Origin: JAFGGG01 sp964634205
GTDB taxonomy: Bacteria; Spirochaetota; Spirochaetia; SZUA-6; RPPD01
NCBI GenBank assembly: GCA_964634205.1
Contig: CAZWKE010000015.1
Coordinates: forward strand, 1 to 64,000
DNA: 64,000 nucleotides
Reading direction: 5' to 3'
Position 1 is the first letter of the stretch; each line of letters begins with the position of its first letter. The notes below the pieces were generated by a model. That model did not search any database. It saw only the letters and a list, made by a program, of their open reading frames with translations, and was not told the origin of the DNA. Made by a program: the position numbers and the translations under genes. Shown here piece by piece: positions 17,945 through 25,729 of the stretch.

Positions 17945-18655
17945 ATGAAGATAAGCCTGACGGTTGTCATCGGTATAGGATGTTGTTTTATTTTATTTTC
18001 CCACCTATTATTGTACGCGGATGGGGCGGGTAACAGTTTTGCGGCGCAGAGAAAAAAACTCGCCTATAATCATCTGCATGATATAGGCATACATAATCCA
18101 AAGGTGCTTGATGCCATCTATAAGGTAAAGCGCCACCTTTTCCTGCCGCGCAGGCTGTGGTCAAAGGCATATGAGGATGTTCCGCTTCCGCTTGGCAACG
18201 GCAATTTTGCGATTGAACCGTCTTTGGTGGCCTTGATCGCGGACAAACTCTCGCTGACGGGGAATGAACGTATTCTGGTGATCGGCACCCATGAGGGGTA
18301 TCTCTGCGCGGTGCTGGCCAAGCTGGCAAGGGCGGTGTTTGCCGTTGAAACGGATTACAAGGATTACAAACAGTCCCAGGCCGGATTTTTCGCGCACCGG
18401 CTCTCGAATATCTGGGTAAGCTTCAGCTCCCGGTATTTTCAATGGAAACATGATATGACCTTCGACCGGATTGTGGTAAACGGGGCGGTAAGTGAGCTGC
18501 CGCCGGAAATATTCGATCTGTTAAAGGACGGCGGTATTCTTATTGCGCCGGTCGGCGATCCGGCCGGGTTTCAAAAACTGGTTAAAATATCAACAAAAGG
18601 AAGCAAGCGGGAAAAACATGTTTTGGCTACGGTCATGTTTCCCCCGCTTAAGTAG
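17945..18655 (+). CDS. Exported protein-L-isoaspartate methyltransferase-like protein
   Basis: A 236-residue PCMT-family protein. ATG 17945 (GAGAGA upstream) gives an N-terminal signal (ISLTVVIGIGCCFILFSHLLLYADG), so the enzyme would be exported or membrane-anchored, unlike the cytosolic norm. Family features are RHLFLPRRLWSKAYEDVPLPLGNG, substrate loop FAIEPSLVALIADKL and SAM motif I ILVIGTHEGYLCAVLAKLA. That motif lacks the usual GxGxGY (HEGY instead), which casts some doubt on SAM binding. It overlaps nothing and lies 13 bases after the regulator. SAM supply outside the cytoplasm is a problem for a catalytic role. Confidence 0.8.
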   Translation: MKISLTVVIGIGCCFILFSHLLLYADGAGNSFAAQRKKLAYNHLHDIGIHNPKVLDAIYKVKRHLFLPRRLWSKAYEDVPLPLGNGNFAIEPSLVALIADKLSLTGNERILVIGTHEGYLCAVLAKLARAVFAVETDYKDYKQSQAGFFAHRLSNIWVSFSSRYFQWKHDMTFDRIVVNGAVSELPPEIFDLLKDGGILIAPVGDPAGFQKLVKISTKGSKREKHVLATVMFPPLK

Positions 18656-18660
18656 AATGA

Positions 18661-19542
18661 ATGAGCACTGAGATAGTAATAATCATCGCTTTAGGCACGG
18701 CCGTGTTTCTCCTGCTTGTGGTCCTTGTCCTGCTTCTGACAAAAAGATCTTCCGGGGGGGTCACCTCCTCTTCGCTGTTCCTGAGTATCTCCCAAAGACT
18801 GGATGAGCTGGGTAAGGTGTCCGACCGGCTGCAGGAGCTGTCTCATATATTGTTTACCCCGCAAACCCGGGGCGCCATTGGAGAGACCATGCTTGAGGAG
18901 TTGTTGAAGAATATGCTCCCCAAAGGTTCCTATGTTTTCCAGCACCAGTTTTCCAATGGGACGCGGGTGGATGCGCTGATCAAGATCGGCAACAATTATA
19001 TTCCGGTTGACGCCAAATTTCCGGTACGGGGATTCAGGGACGAGCGGGAGACCGACCCGAACGGGAGCGGCGGCTCGAACGAGTTGAAACGGGTGTTTTT
19101 GAAGTATATGGCCGAGATTGCCGAGAAGTATATCCGCCCCCAGGAGCAGACCTCTCACTTTGCCCTGATGTATGTGCCTTCGGAAGCACTGTTTTATGAG
19201 GGTTTTGTAAAATACCAGGGAAATAAAGAAAAGGACCTGTTTTCCCAGGCCCTGGCTTTGCGGGTCATCCCGGTCAGTCCGTCAGGTCTTTTCCTGTATC
19301 TGCAGACCATTGCCTTCGGGGTTAAAAGTTTTGAGCTGGACAAGCATTACGATGAGCTGATCCGCCTGATCGCCGGATTGAAGAATGAGTTTTCGGCTTT
19401 TTCCCGCCTGTTTTCCACGGTGGGGACCCACCTGAAGAACATGAACAAGGCCTATGACGAGGCCCTTTCCCGCAGTAACCGCCTTGAGGTGACCATCGAA
19501 CGCCTGGAAAGCCCGGGCCGGAAAAATATAACGCGCGGGTGA
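18661..19542 (+). CDS. rmuC: RmuC-family protein
   Basis: A 293-residue RmuC protein, shorter than the E. coli form (about 475) because the coiled-coil region is small. An N-terminal membrane helix (4-26) is followed by a short helical stretch and the nuclease-like domain: RGAIGETMLEELLKNMLPKGSYVFQHQFSNGTRVDALIKIGNNYIPVDAKFPV, with the Asp...Asp-Ala-Lys motif of PD-(D/E)xK folds. RmuC limits recombination at inverted repeats and has anti-phage links in some bacteria. Starts 5 bases after the PCMT-like gene, so it belongs to that transcript. Confidence 0.92.
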   Translation: MSTEIVIIIALGTAVFLLLVVLVLLLTKRSSGGVTSSSLFLSISQRLDELGKVSDRLQELSHILFTPQTRGAIGETMLEELLKNMLPKGSYVFQHQFSNGTRVDALIKIGNNYIPVDAKFPVRGFRDERETDPNGSGGSNELKRVFLKYMAEIAEKYIRPQEQTSHFALMYVPSEALFYEGFVKYQGNKEKDLFSQALALRVIPVSPSGLFLYLQTIAFGVKSFELDKHYDELIRLIAGLKNEFSAFSRLFSTVGTHLKNMNKAYDEALSRSNRLEVTIERLESPGRKNITRG

Positions 19543-19579
19543 CATCCGGTGTGGCGCGGTTCCCTGATAAACCGGATAC

Positions 19580-20593
19580 TCAGCTTTGCAGACACGCCAC
19601 GATCTCAAAAAGCGCCTTCAACGCCCTGATCCCTTCCGAAAGCGGTGAGACAAGCGGGGAAGTGCCGGCCAAAAAATCCACACAGTTTTGCACCATACCT
19701 GAAAAATATCCCGTAATCCGGGGGCGTCCTACCCCGCGCAATCGTTTCAGTGAATAAAACCCGCTGTAAAAGGGAGAGGGCGCGCGTGTATACTGCTTAA
19801 GATATCCGTTGCCGATGACGAGTTTGCCCTCCGAGCCGGTTACGGTAATTTCAAAATCGAATACCTTGCTCTGCCCATTGAACTCCAGGTACAGCAGTAC
19901 ATTCCGGGGCAAGTGGTAATGCAGGTTAAGTACGCGGACGGCCTTTTTCTTGTCTCTTATGATTCTGTCCGCCGCGGGGTCGGACAGGCGGGTGGAGAGC
20001 AAAAAATGCAATGTGTCCACCAAATGTGTGCCGTCATGGATAAGGGAGCAGTTGCCCGATTCAACACAGGTTTTTGACCAGACCGGGGCGCCGCTCCACA
20101 GGTGGGCATCGATCCGCTGCAGTGTGCCGAGCCCGCCGTTATCGATAATCCGCTTTGCCGTCAGGTAGTCCGCGGAAAAGCGCCGCTCATGGTTTACGCA
20201 GACGGGCACATGAAAGCGGGCGGCCGCTTTCCGGATTTTTTCTGCCGCCGCCGGCTCAGGAGCCACGGGTTTTTCCAGGATGACAAGCCGGGGCTTGTAC
20301 CTGATTACGGTCAGGGCCACCTCGGTATGCGCGCTTTCACTTACCGCCACCACTACCAGGTCCGGATTTTCCGTTTGCATCAGGGTTTCCGCTGATGTGT
20401 AACAGGCGGTACGAGGGTAGTCTTTGCTCCAGGCAGTGAGTTTCTGTGGGTCGATATCACAGGCCGCGGCCAGACGGATACGCGGGTTCTTCGCCAGGGC
20501 GGCTGCATGCGAAGCGGGCTGTTCCCGTTTCTTATCTTTCTGCAGCAGATAACCGATTCTGCCGGTTCCGATGACGGCGGCTTTTAACTTCAT
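19580..20593 (-). CDS. Gfo/Idh/MocA-family oxidoreductase
   Basis: A 337-residue NAD(P)-dependent dehydrogenase. The Rossmann start KAAVIGTGRIGYLLQ has the GxGxxG motif; VVVAVSESAHTEVALTVIRYKPRLVILEKPVAPEPAAAEKI holds the conserved EKP Lys. The C-terminal alpha-beta domain includes GNCSLIHDGTHLVDTLHFLL, the usual catalytic His-bearing helix. Substrate is probably a sugar or inositol derivative, but neighbours give no hint. It is a single gene convergent with rmuC; the ribosome-binding site is weak. Confidence 0.9.
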   Translation of the reverse strand: MKLKAAVIGTGRIGYLLQKDKKREQPASHAAALAKNPRIRLAAACDIDPQKLTAWSKDYPRTACYTSAETLMQTENPDLVVVAVSESAHTEVALTVIRYKPRLVILEKPVAPEPAAAEKIRKAAARFHVPVCVNHERRFSADYLTAKRIIDNGGLGTLQRIDAHLWSGAPVWSKTCVESGNCSLIHDGTHLVDTLHFLLSTRLSDPAADRIIRDKKKAVRVLNLHYHLPRNVLLYLEFNGQSKVFDFEITVTGSEGKLVIGNGYLKQYTRAPSPFYSGFYSLKRLRGVGRPRITGYFSGMVQNCVDFLAGTSPLVSPLSEGIRALKALFEIVACLQS

Positions 20594-20688
20594 AATTATA
20601 TTGTCTCAAGATAGTTCGTTTAAATAAAGTGGTTTTTTAAAATTGTTTGCATTACATTTAATACCGTAACCATAAATGAGGAGGTTTT

Positions 20689-21717
20689 ATGAAACGATTA
20701 GTCTATATGGTTTTTATATTAATAATGTTCGGATTTACTCTGAGTCCACTTATGGCTCAAATTAATTACAGTGATTTTGAAAATGATTTCCAGGCGTTTT
20801 CCGACGCCATAGCGTCAAGCCTTCCCTTTAACGCGGCCGTCGGCCTGCAGTGGTCGGACGCCTACATCGGAAACTTTCCGCATTTCGGGGTCGGGGCCAC
20901 TCTGGGCGCCACCTTTATTCCCTGGGACGCGGCCAAGGATGTGGCCAATGAGTTTGGTATAGATTTTTCATCATTATACCCGGGACTGGTAGAAAATTTG
21001 GGAATGCCGCTCCCTGCCTGGTGTGTGGAAGGCAGAATCGGCGGATTGGGCTTTCCCTTTGATATCGGCGTGAAGATCGGTTATCTGCCCAAAGATGCGG
21101 CCGTTCTGCTGCCCAAGGATATGACCTTCGATTACCTGCTGGTGGGTGCTGATTTTCGCTACGGTATATTAGAGGACAGTGTTGCCACCCCTGCCCTGAG
21201 TGTGGGTGTGGGGGTGAATTATATGTCCGGGACGGTCACCTATAAAGGAGTAACCGGTGGAAATCAAATAATTAATACCGGTATAGCAGGTACACTCAAT
21301 TATCTAAGATTAACCGATCCGGATGTCACCTTTTTCTGGCGGGCGTTATCAATCGATGTAAAAGCGCAATTGAGTAAAAACCTCTTGTTCATTACTCCCT
21401 ATATCGGGGCGGCCGCTTCTTATTCGGTATATGCGGAGGCCGGCGGGGGGTTGAGTTCTTCCGTGCAGCATTCCGATAATAGCGGCGGCCCGTGGACCGA
21501 TCTAGATTCTACTCAGATTTCCCAATTAGAATCTACCTTGGGAGCCGATGTATCCGGGACGGACATCACCGTCACCAGCGCGGCCAACGGCTGGGGGCTG
21601 CGGGCGTTCGGCGGTGTGGCCTTCAATTTGCTTATTATCAAGATTGACCTGCATGCCATGTATAATATCTTAAACAGTGCGCTCGGCTTTTCGGTGAACG
21701 TGCGTGCACAGTTATAA
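20689..21717 (+). CDS. Outer-membrane beta-barrel-like protein of unknown function
   Basis: A 342-residue exported protein with a signal peptide (MKRLVYMVFILIMFGFTLSPLMAQ) and a strong GAGGAGG site. The rest alternates polar and apolar residues with many Gly and aromatic residues (HFGVGATLGATF; ALSVGVGVNYMSGTV; LLFITPYIGAAASYSVYAEAG; WGLRAFGGVAF) and ends LGFSVNVRAQL, which fits a barrel finishing on a beta signal. Typical of uncharacterised spirochaetal surface proteins. A strong terminator follows, so it is monocistronic. Confidence 0.75.
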   Translation: MKRLVYMVFILIMFGFTLSPLMAQINYSDFENDFQAFSDAIASSLPFNAAVGLQWSDAYIGNFPHFGVGATLGATFIPWDAAKDVANEFGIDFSSLYPGLVENLGMPLPAWCVEGRIGGLGFPFDIGVKIGYLPKDAAVLLPKDMTFDYLLVGADFRYGILEDSVATPALSVGVGVNYMSGTVTYKGVTGGNQIINTGIAGTLNYLRLTDPDVTFFWRALSIDVKAQLSKNLLFITPYIGAAASYSVYAEAGGGLSSSVQHSDNSGGPWTDLDSTQISQLESTLGADVSGTDITVTSAANGWGLRAFGGVAFNLLIIKIDLHAMYNILNSALGFSVNVRAQL

Positions 21718-21749
21718 GCAACGCTGAAATTGAACTATCGTATGATACG

Positions 21750-21776
21750 GGCCGCCCGCCGGGCGGCCTTTTTTTT
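21750..21776 (+). terminator. Rho-independent terminator
   Basis: A GC-rich hairpin with 8-bp arms GGCCGCCC and GGGCGGCC around a 3-base loop is followed directly by eight T, 33 bases after the outer-membrane-like gene. Confidence 0.92.
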
Positions 21777-21828
21777 CGGCGCTCGGAGCACACTTGCCCC
21801 GAGAGGTTTTCCCTGGTAGGATTTCTGC

Positions 21829-22131
21829 GTGGAATTCAAGACAAGAGTGATTGAGCTGATCAAATCCGTTCCCCGGGGCAGGGTGGCCACCTACGGGCAG
21901 ATCGCCCGGATGGCGGGACATCCGCGCGGCGCCCGGTTGGTTTCGTATATACTGCATTCGCTTTCGGAAAAATATGATCTTCCCTGGCACCGTATTGTAA
22001 ACCGCAAGGGCGGTATCTCACTGAAACCCGGCTACGGCTGCGAGTTACAGCGTACCATGCTTGAGGGAGAGGGGATCCGCTTTAAACCCTCCGACGAAAT
22101 TGATCTGGCGAAATACGGTTGGAAAAGCTGA
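21829..22131 (+). CDS. Alkyltransferase-like (ATL) DNA-repair protein
   Basis: A 100-residue MGMT-type DNA-binding domain starting at GTG 21829. It contains GRVATYGQIARMAGHPRGARLVSYILHSL (helix-turn-helix and arginine finger) and LPWHRIVNRKGGISL. In methylguanine methyltransferases this box is PCHR; here Trp53 replaces the acceptor Cys. That is the signature of ATL proteins, which bind O6-alkylguanine without repairing it and hand the lesion to nucleotide excision repair. Single gene; the ribosome-binding site is poor, so the start is moderately sure. Confidence 0.9.
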   Translation: MEFKTRVIELIKSVPRGRVATYGQIARMAGHPRGARLVSYILHSLSEKYDLPWHRIVNRKGGISLKPGYGCELQRTMLEGEGIRFKPSDEIDLAKYGWKS

Positions 22132-22157
22132 TTTTCCGGGACACATCGAGCTTAAGT

Positions 22158-22195
22158 AAAAAAGGGCTGCCTCTGCAGTGACGCCGGACAGCCCT
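22158..22195 (-). terminator. Rho-independent terminator of the minus-strand lipoprotein gene
   Basis: Read on the minus strand, arms AGGGCTG and CAGCCCT enclose a 19-base loop and are followed by a run of six T. It lies about 45 bases after the stop of the gene that ends at 22242. The plus strand has only a few T after the hairpin, so direction is clear. Confidence 0.7.
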
Positions 22196-22241
22196 GAGTA
22201 CTCTTCCGGTTCCATTAATGATTGTATATCAAATTTTACAC

Positions 22242-23126
22242 TTAAAAATTGTCGAATGGATTGCCGTTATTATCGATGGTCCCGTTGTTGTTCCAGTGGG
22301 TTGTAGGAGGCGGAGTGATTACCGGCGGTGGTGTGTGTATCGGGTCCGGACCGGTCGGCATATGCGATGAATCGTCATTCATGAAATTATTACCGGCGTT
22401 CCGTATGGTGGAATCCTCGGTCAATTTTTTATTGACGTCCTGCAGCAGCACAAAGAGTACACACCAGGCGGCCACCTCATCCTTATGGTTCTTCAGAAAC
22501 TCGTGGTCGGCTATGACATTAATTTTATTGTTGTTACTGTCGGACATATCATAATTCGCTATATAGGCCAGGACAGGGGTATCGTTATAATACAGCACAT
22601 ACTGCAGCCGGGATTTCAGGTTGGGAGAAAAACCCGCGGTCATCACGCTTTTGGAATAAAAATCAAAATGATAGGGCCGGCCGAAAAAATCTGCCTTGTT
22701 GGAATAACGTATGGTGACCGAACCAAACCCCAACTCAGGTTTGGAGGTCATCTCGATCATGCCTTTCTTTCCGTGACGGTCTTTGATATATACCCGAACG
22801 CTGTTTTGTTCCGTGTTGGGGACAAGTGTGTAAAGCAGTTTGCCCCGGTTTGAAAATACCTTGGCCGAAAGCACCGTATAGTTCGGATTGGGAATCCTTT
22901 GGTACTCGGCGATTTTTTCAGCCAGCTTCTGCCGGATGGGCAGGCGGTCATTCACCTCGAACGCGATTGTGTCTATTTCAAGAATATCCTGGTTTTGGAC
23001 GGTTTTTTCGGCGTTTTCCAATGTCTTGTTCCCCGGCATGGATGTGCCGATGCTCTGCATGGACACCGCGCAGGAAAAAAAGAACGGCAGCAGACAGAAG
23101 AGTAAAAATAAATGTGTCAGTTTCAT
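22242..23126 (-). CDS. Lipoprotein of unknown function
   Basis: A 294-residue lipoprotein. The second ATG (23126) is chosen because GGAGG lies six bases ahead of it and overlaps the first ATG (23138). Signal ends LLPFFFSCAV, a spirochaetal lipobox. The body reads as beta-rich (VRVYIKDRHGKKGMIEMTSKPELGFGSVTIRYSNKADFFGRPYHFDFYSKSV) and the C-terminus is low-complexity, rich in Pro/Thr/Asn (PPVITPPPTTHWNNNGTIDNNG). No family recognised. Monocistronic with its own terminator. Confidence 0.75.
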   Translation of the reverse strand: MKLTHLFLLFCLLPFFFSCAVSMQSIGTSMPGNKTLENAEKTVQNQDILEIDTIAFEVNDRLPIRQKLAEKIAEYQRIPNPNYTVLSAKVFSNRGKLLYTLVPNTEQNSVRVYIKDRHGKKGMIEMTSKPELGFGSVTIRYSNKADFFGRPYHFDFYSKSVMTAGFSPNLKSRLQYVLYYNDTPVLAYIANYDMSDSNNNKINVIADHEFLKNHKDEVAAWCVLFVLLQDVNKKLTEDSTIRNAGNNFMNDDSSHMPTGPDPIHTPPPVITPPPTTHWNNNGTIDNNGNPFDNF

Positions 23127-23156
23127 GACTTCCTCCATATATTGTTGTGTTTCTAT

Positions 23157-24179
23157 TTATAATCCATTCTTTGCGGTTTTGTTGCAGGAAAATTGCGTAA
23201 TTTGTTTCAGCATTCTCATCACCAGACCCGGTCTTGCCAGCATTCTGGCGGTTCGCAAATTAAAACCGTCATCTTCCGGGGTTTTTTTCGGCGTCTCCAT
23301 GATTGCGGGCAGGCGCGAAAATACCGGTTTATGCAGAATTCGCTTAAAGCCGCGCCTGCCGATACAGCCGCGGCCGATATGCCAGTGACGGTCATGACCG
23401 GAGCCCAACGCGGTGAGTGAGTCGTTCAGGTGAAGCAGAAAAAGCTTTTCCGGGCTGATACAGGCCGTAAACTCCCGAATCGCCTGCCGCAGGCCGCGCC
23501 GGGTGTGTATTTTATACCCCGCCTGGAACAGGTGGGCCGTGTCAAGACATATTCCGACGCGCCCGGCTGCTTCCGCCTTTTCCAATACCGCGGCCAGGTG
23601 CCGGAAACAATATCCCAGTTTCCCGCCGCCCCCGCTGGTGTTCTCCAGCAAGAGTGTTACCCCCGGTCCTGCGGCGGCCACAGAGTCCGCGCCGCCCGGT
23701 CCTGCGGCGTCGGATCCCGGGCGTGCTGCTGCCGGTTTCGTACCGGCCGACCTCGCGCCGGTCTGCCCCCCGGTGGACCCGAAACGCTCCAACACCCATT
23801 GAACGCTGCGGGCCATCAGGTCCAGGGCGGCACATTCCGTGTTGGATTTGCGTGAGCCCATGTGCACAACGACAAAATCCGCGCCGATCAGTTCCCCGCG
23901 CCGCAGCTCCGCCAGCAGGGCTTCCCGGGACCGCTTCAGCAGTTTCCCGTCCTCGGCGCTGAGGTTCAGCAGGTAGGGCGCATGGATGACACAGGGCCGC
24001 AGGCCGTACCGGGACATACCCTCCCGGAACAAGCGGATCTCTTCTGCGGCCAACGGTTTGGTATCCCAGGAACGGGGGCTGCCGGAAAATATCTGCAGGC
24101 AGTCGCATCCCAGCTCGTGCGCCCGTTCCGGCGCCCGGTGCAGCCCCCCCTGAATCGATACATGAAATCCGAATCTCAT
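23157..24179 (-). CDS. nfo: Endonuclease IV (AP endonuclease) with internal linker insertion
   Basis: A 340-residue AP endonuclease of the TIM-barrel family. All nine metal ligands can be placed: His66, His106, Glu179, Asp213, His216, His250, Asp263, His265, Glu295. They match E. coli Nfo spacing, except that everything after the second ligand is shifted because about 37 extra residues (about 134-173, rich in Ala, Gly, Pro, Ser) sit before the strand VTLLLEN. The insert falls on the barrel surface, so activity should be retained. A C-terminal extension of about 25 residues is basic. The gene lies 31 bases downstream of the lipoprotein gene start and 24 bases after the radical SAM gene stop. 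Confidence 0.93.
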   Translation of the reverse strand: MRFGFHVSIQGGLHRAPERAHELGCDCLQIFSGSPRSWDTKPLAAEEIRLFREGMSRYGLRPCVIHAPYLLNLSAEDGKLLKRSREALLAELRRGELIGADFVVVHMGSRKSNTECAALDLMARSVQWVLERFGSTGGQTGARSAGTKPAAARPGSDAAGPGGADSVAAAGPGVTLLLENTSGGGGKLGYCFRHLAAVLEKAEAAGRVGICLDTAHLFQAGYKIHTRRGLRQAIREFTACISPEKLFLLHLNDSLTALGSGHDRHWHIGRGCIGRRGFKRILHKPVFSRLPAIMETPKKTPEDDGFNLRTARMLARPGLVMRMLKQITQFSCNKTAKNGL

Positions 24180-24202
24180 TTTACTCTCATGTTGCGTCTG
24201 TT

Positions 24203-25555
24203 TTACACCCCAAAAGCGAAGTGCGCTTCCTTCATTTCTTCCTGCGGGGGATTAAAGTAACCGAGCTTGACCCAGGGAAACGAGGTATGTATATGACTGA
24301 TCCACTCCCGCATCCCGATGAAGGAGGGTTCCAATGCATCAAGCTCCAGTTCCTGCATATACCAGTCCGGGTCCATGTTAAGGTTGCGGGTCTGAAGCAT
24401 ATTGGGTTTTACCGAGCGGATAAGCATATCAAGCGCGGTTATTTCCTGTTTATGATCGGTAAAACCGGGGAAAGCCAGGTAATTGACGGATGACCAACGC
24501 CGGTATTCGCGGGCCACGGCGAGAGATTCCACCGCGTCGGCGAAGGCATAGCCCCGCGGCCGGTAGTACGCCGTGTAATATTTTTCCTGCGCCGAGTTCA
24601 GGCTGACCCGGATACTGTCAAGGCCGGCTTTAAAGAGTGATTCCAAAGCACGGGGGAGGCTGCCGTTGGTATTGAGATTGATGATTCCCCTGTCGGTATG
24701 CCGGCGGATCTCCCTGATACTTTCGGCTATCAGGTCACTTTGAAGCAGCGGTTCTCCCTCACACCCCTGGCCGAAACTGATCACCGGCCGCGCCGCCTTT
24801 CCCAGGTGCGGGACCGTAAACTCGACAATTTCACGGACGGTCGGGGTAAAGGAGATACGCTCCTGTGAGGAAACGACCCCCGTTGTTTCGGGCTGCAGTG
24901 AGATACATCCGGCACAGCCCGCATTGCAGGCCGGGCTTGTGGGAACCGGGCACTCCCAACGTTCCAGCACAAAATTACGCGCGGCCGGACAGTCATAACA
25001 GTGAACACAGTTTTCCACCAGGTGTGCCGCCAGCCGGTTGCCGGGATAACGGCGCAGCATGCGCTCCGCCGCCTTGTTGATGCGGTCCTGCCGGAAGTTC
25101 CGCAGGTCCTGGCGTGAGTCATGATCGATTCTGGTCCCCGCCGCGTAGAACTCACCCTTGTACCAGCCCACGGCCGTATAAGCGTAAAGGGGAAGCCTTG
25201 CGGCGCCGGGCCGGGCACAGTAGGCCGGTCGGAGAAACTGCAGGTAGGCCGGGGCCATAAAGGCGGCGGCCGCCGTGACCTTTACCCCGCGGTACTGCTC
25301 GATAATGGTGAACCGCCCCAGTGATGTGTTGAAGCCCACGGCCGCCCGCCCGGGCAGCATGAACAGGTTGCTGCCGTGGGGCAGGGGAATCAGCTCCTCC
25401 TGTGCCGGGACGCGCATTTCCCCCAGGGCCATGCCGGCCATGTGCAGGTGGGGAATCTCAAACATGTTTCCCTGGTCGTCACTGACAACCAGCAGGGGAG
25501 CTTCCATACTGCATTCGATAGTAACGGAAATGAACGGTTTTCTCAATACTCTCAT
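24203..25555 (-). CDS. Radical SAM protein with an extra N-terminal cysteine cluster
   Basis: A 450-residue radical SAM enzyme. The cluster motif is Cys210-x3-Cys214-x2-Cys217 (ACNAGCAGCISLQ), followed by PVISFGQGCEGEPLLQ (SAM-contact GGE-like strand) and INLNTNGSLPRALESLFKAGLDSIRVSLNSA. Ahead of it lies Cys183-x2-Cys186-x2-Cys189 with Cys202 close by, enough for a second Fe-S cluster. The N-terminal 170 residues are a separate beta-rich part of unknown family. No precursor peptide or obvious substrate gene is adjacent. The chosen start lacks a good ribosome-binding site; Met17 is an alternative. Confidence 0.85.
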   Translation of the reverse strand: MRVLRKPFISVTIECSMEAPLLVVSDDQGNMFEIPHLHMAGMALGEMRVPAQEELIPLPHGSNLFMLPGRAAVGFNTSLGRFTIIEQYRGVKVTAAAAFMAPAYLQFLRPAYCARPGAARLPLYAYTAVGWYKGEFYAAGTRIDHDSRQDLRNFRQDRINKAAERMLRRYPGNRLAAHLVENCVHCYDCPAARNFVLERWECPVPTSPACNAGCAGCISLQPETTGVVSSQERISFTPTVREIVEFTVPHLGKAARPVISFGQGCEGEPLLQSDLIAESIREIRRHTDRGIINLNTNGSLPRALESLFKAGLDSIRVSLNSAQEKYYTAYYRPRGYAFADAVESLAVAREYRRWSSVNYLAFPGFTDHKQEITALDMLIRSVKPNMLQTRNLNMDPDWYMQELELDALEPSFIGMREWISHIHTSFPWVKLGYFNPPQEEMKEAHFAFGV

Positions 25556-25729
25556 AAACTATGCCAAAGTTTGATTGAGATGTTATTCTTCGAACATTAA
25601 TACTTTTTTTCTGATGATATTTTCATTGGCTTGTGCTACACTAATGATAACAGTGGTATGCCGTGCTGCGGTCTGTTTCCCGATGCGCGGCTGACCGCCG
25701 GCGGCAGTTACGTGTAAAAAGGGGGAGAT

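Noticed and set aside
22144..22200. Hairpin considered as a plus-strand terminator for the ATL gene
   Set aside because: T residues follow only on the minus strand, so it is assigned to the minus-strand lipoprotein gene.
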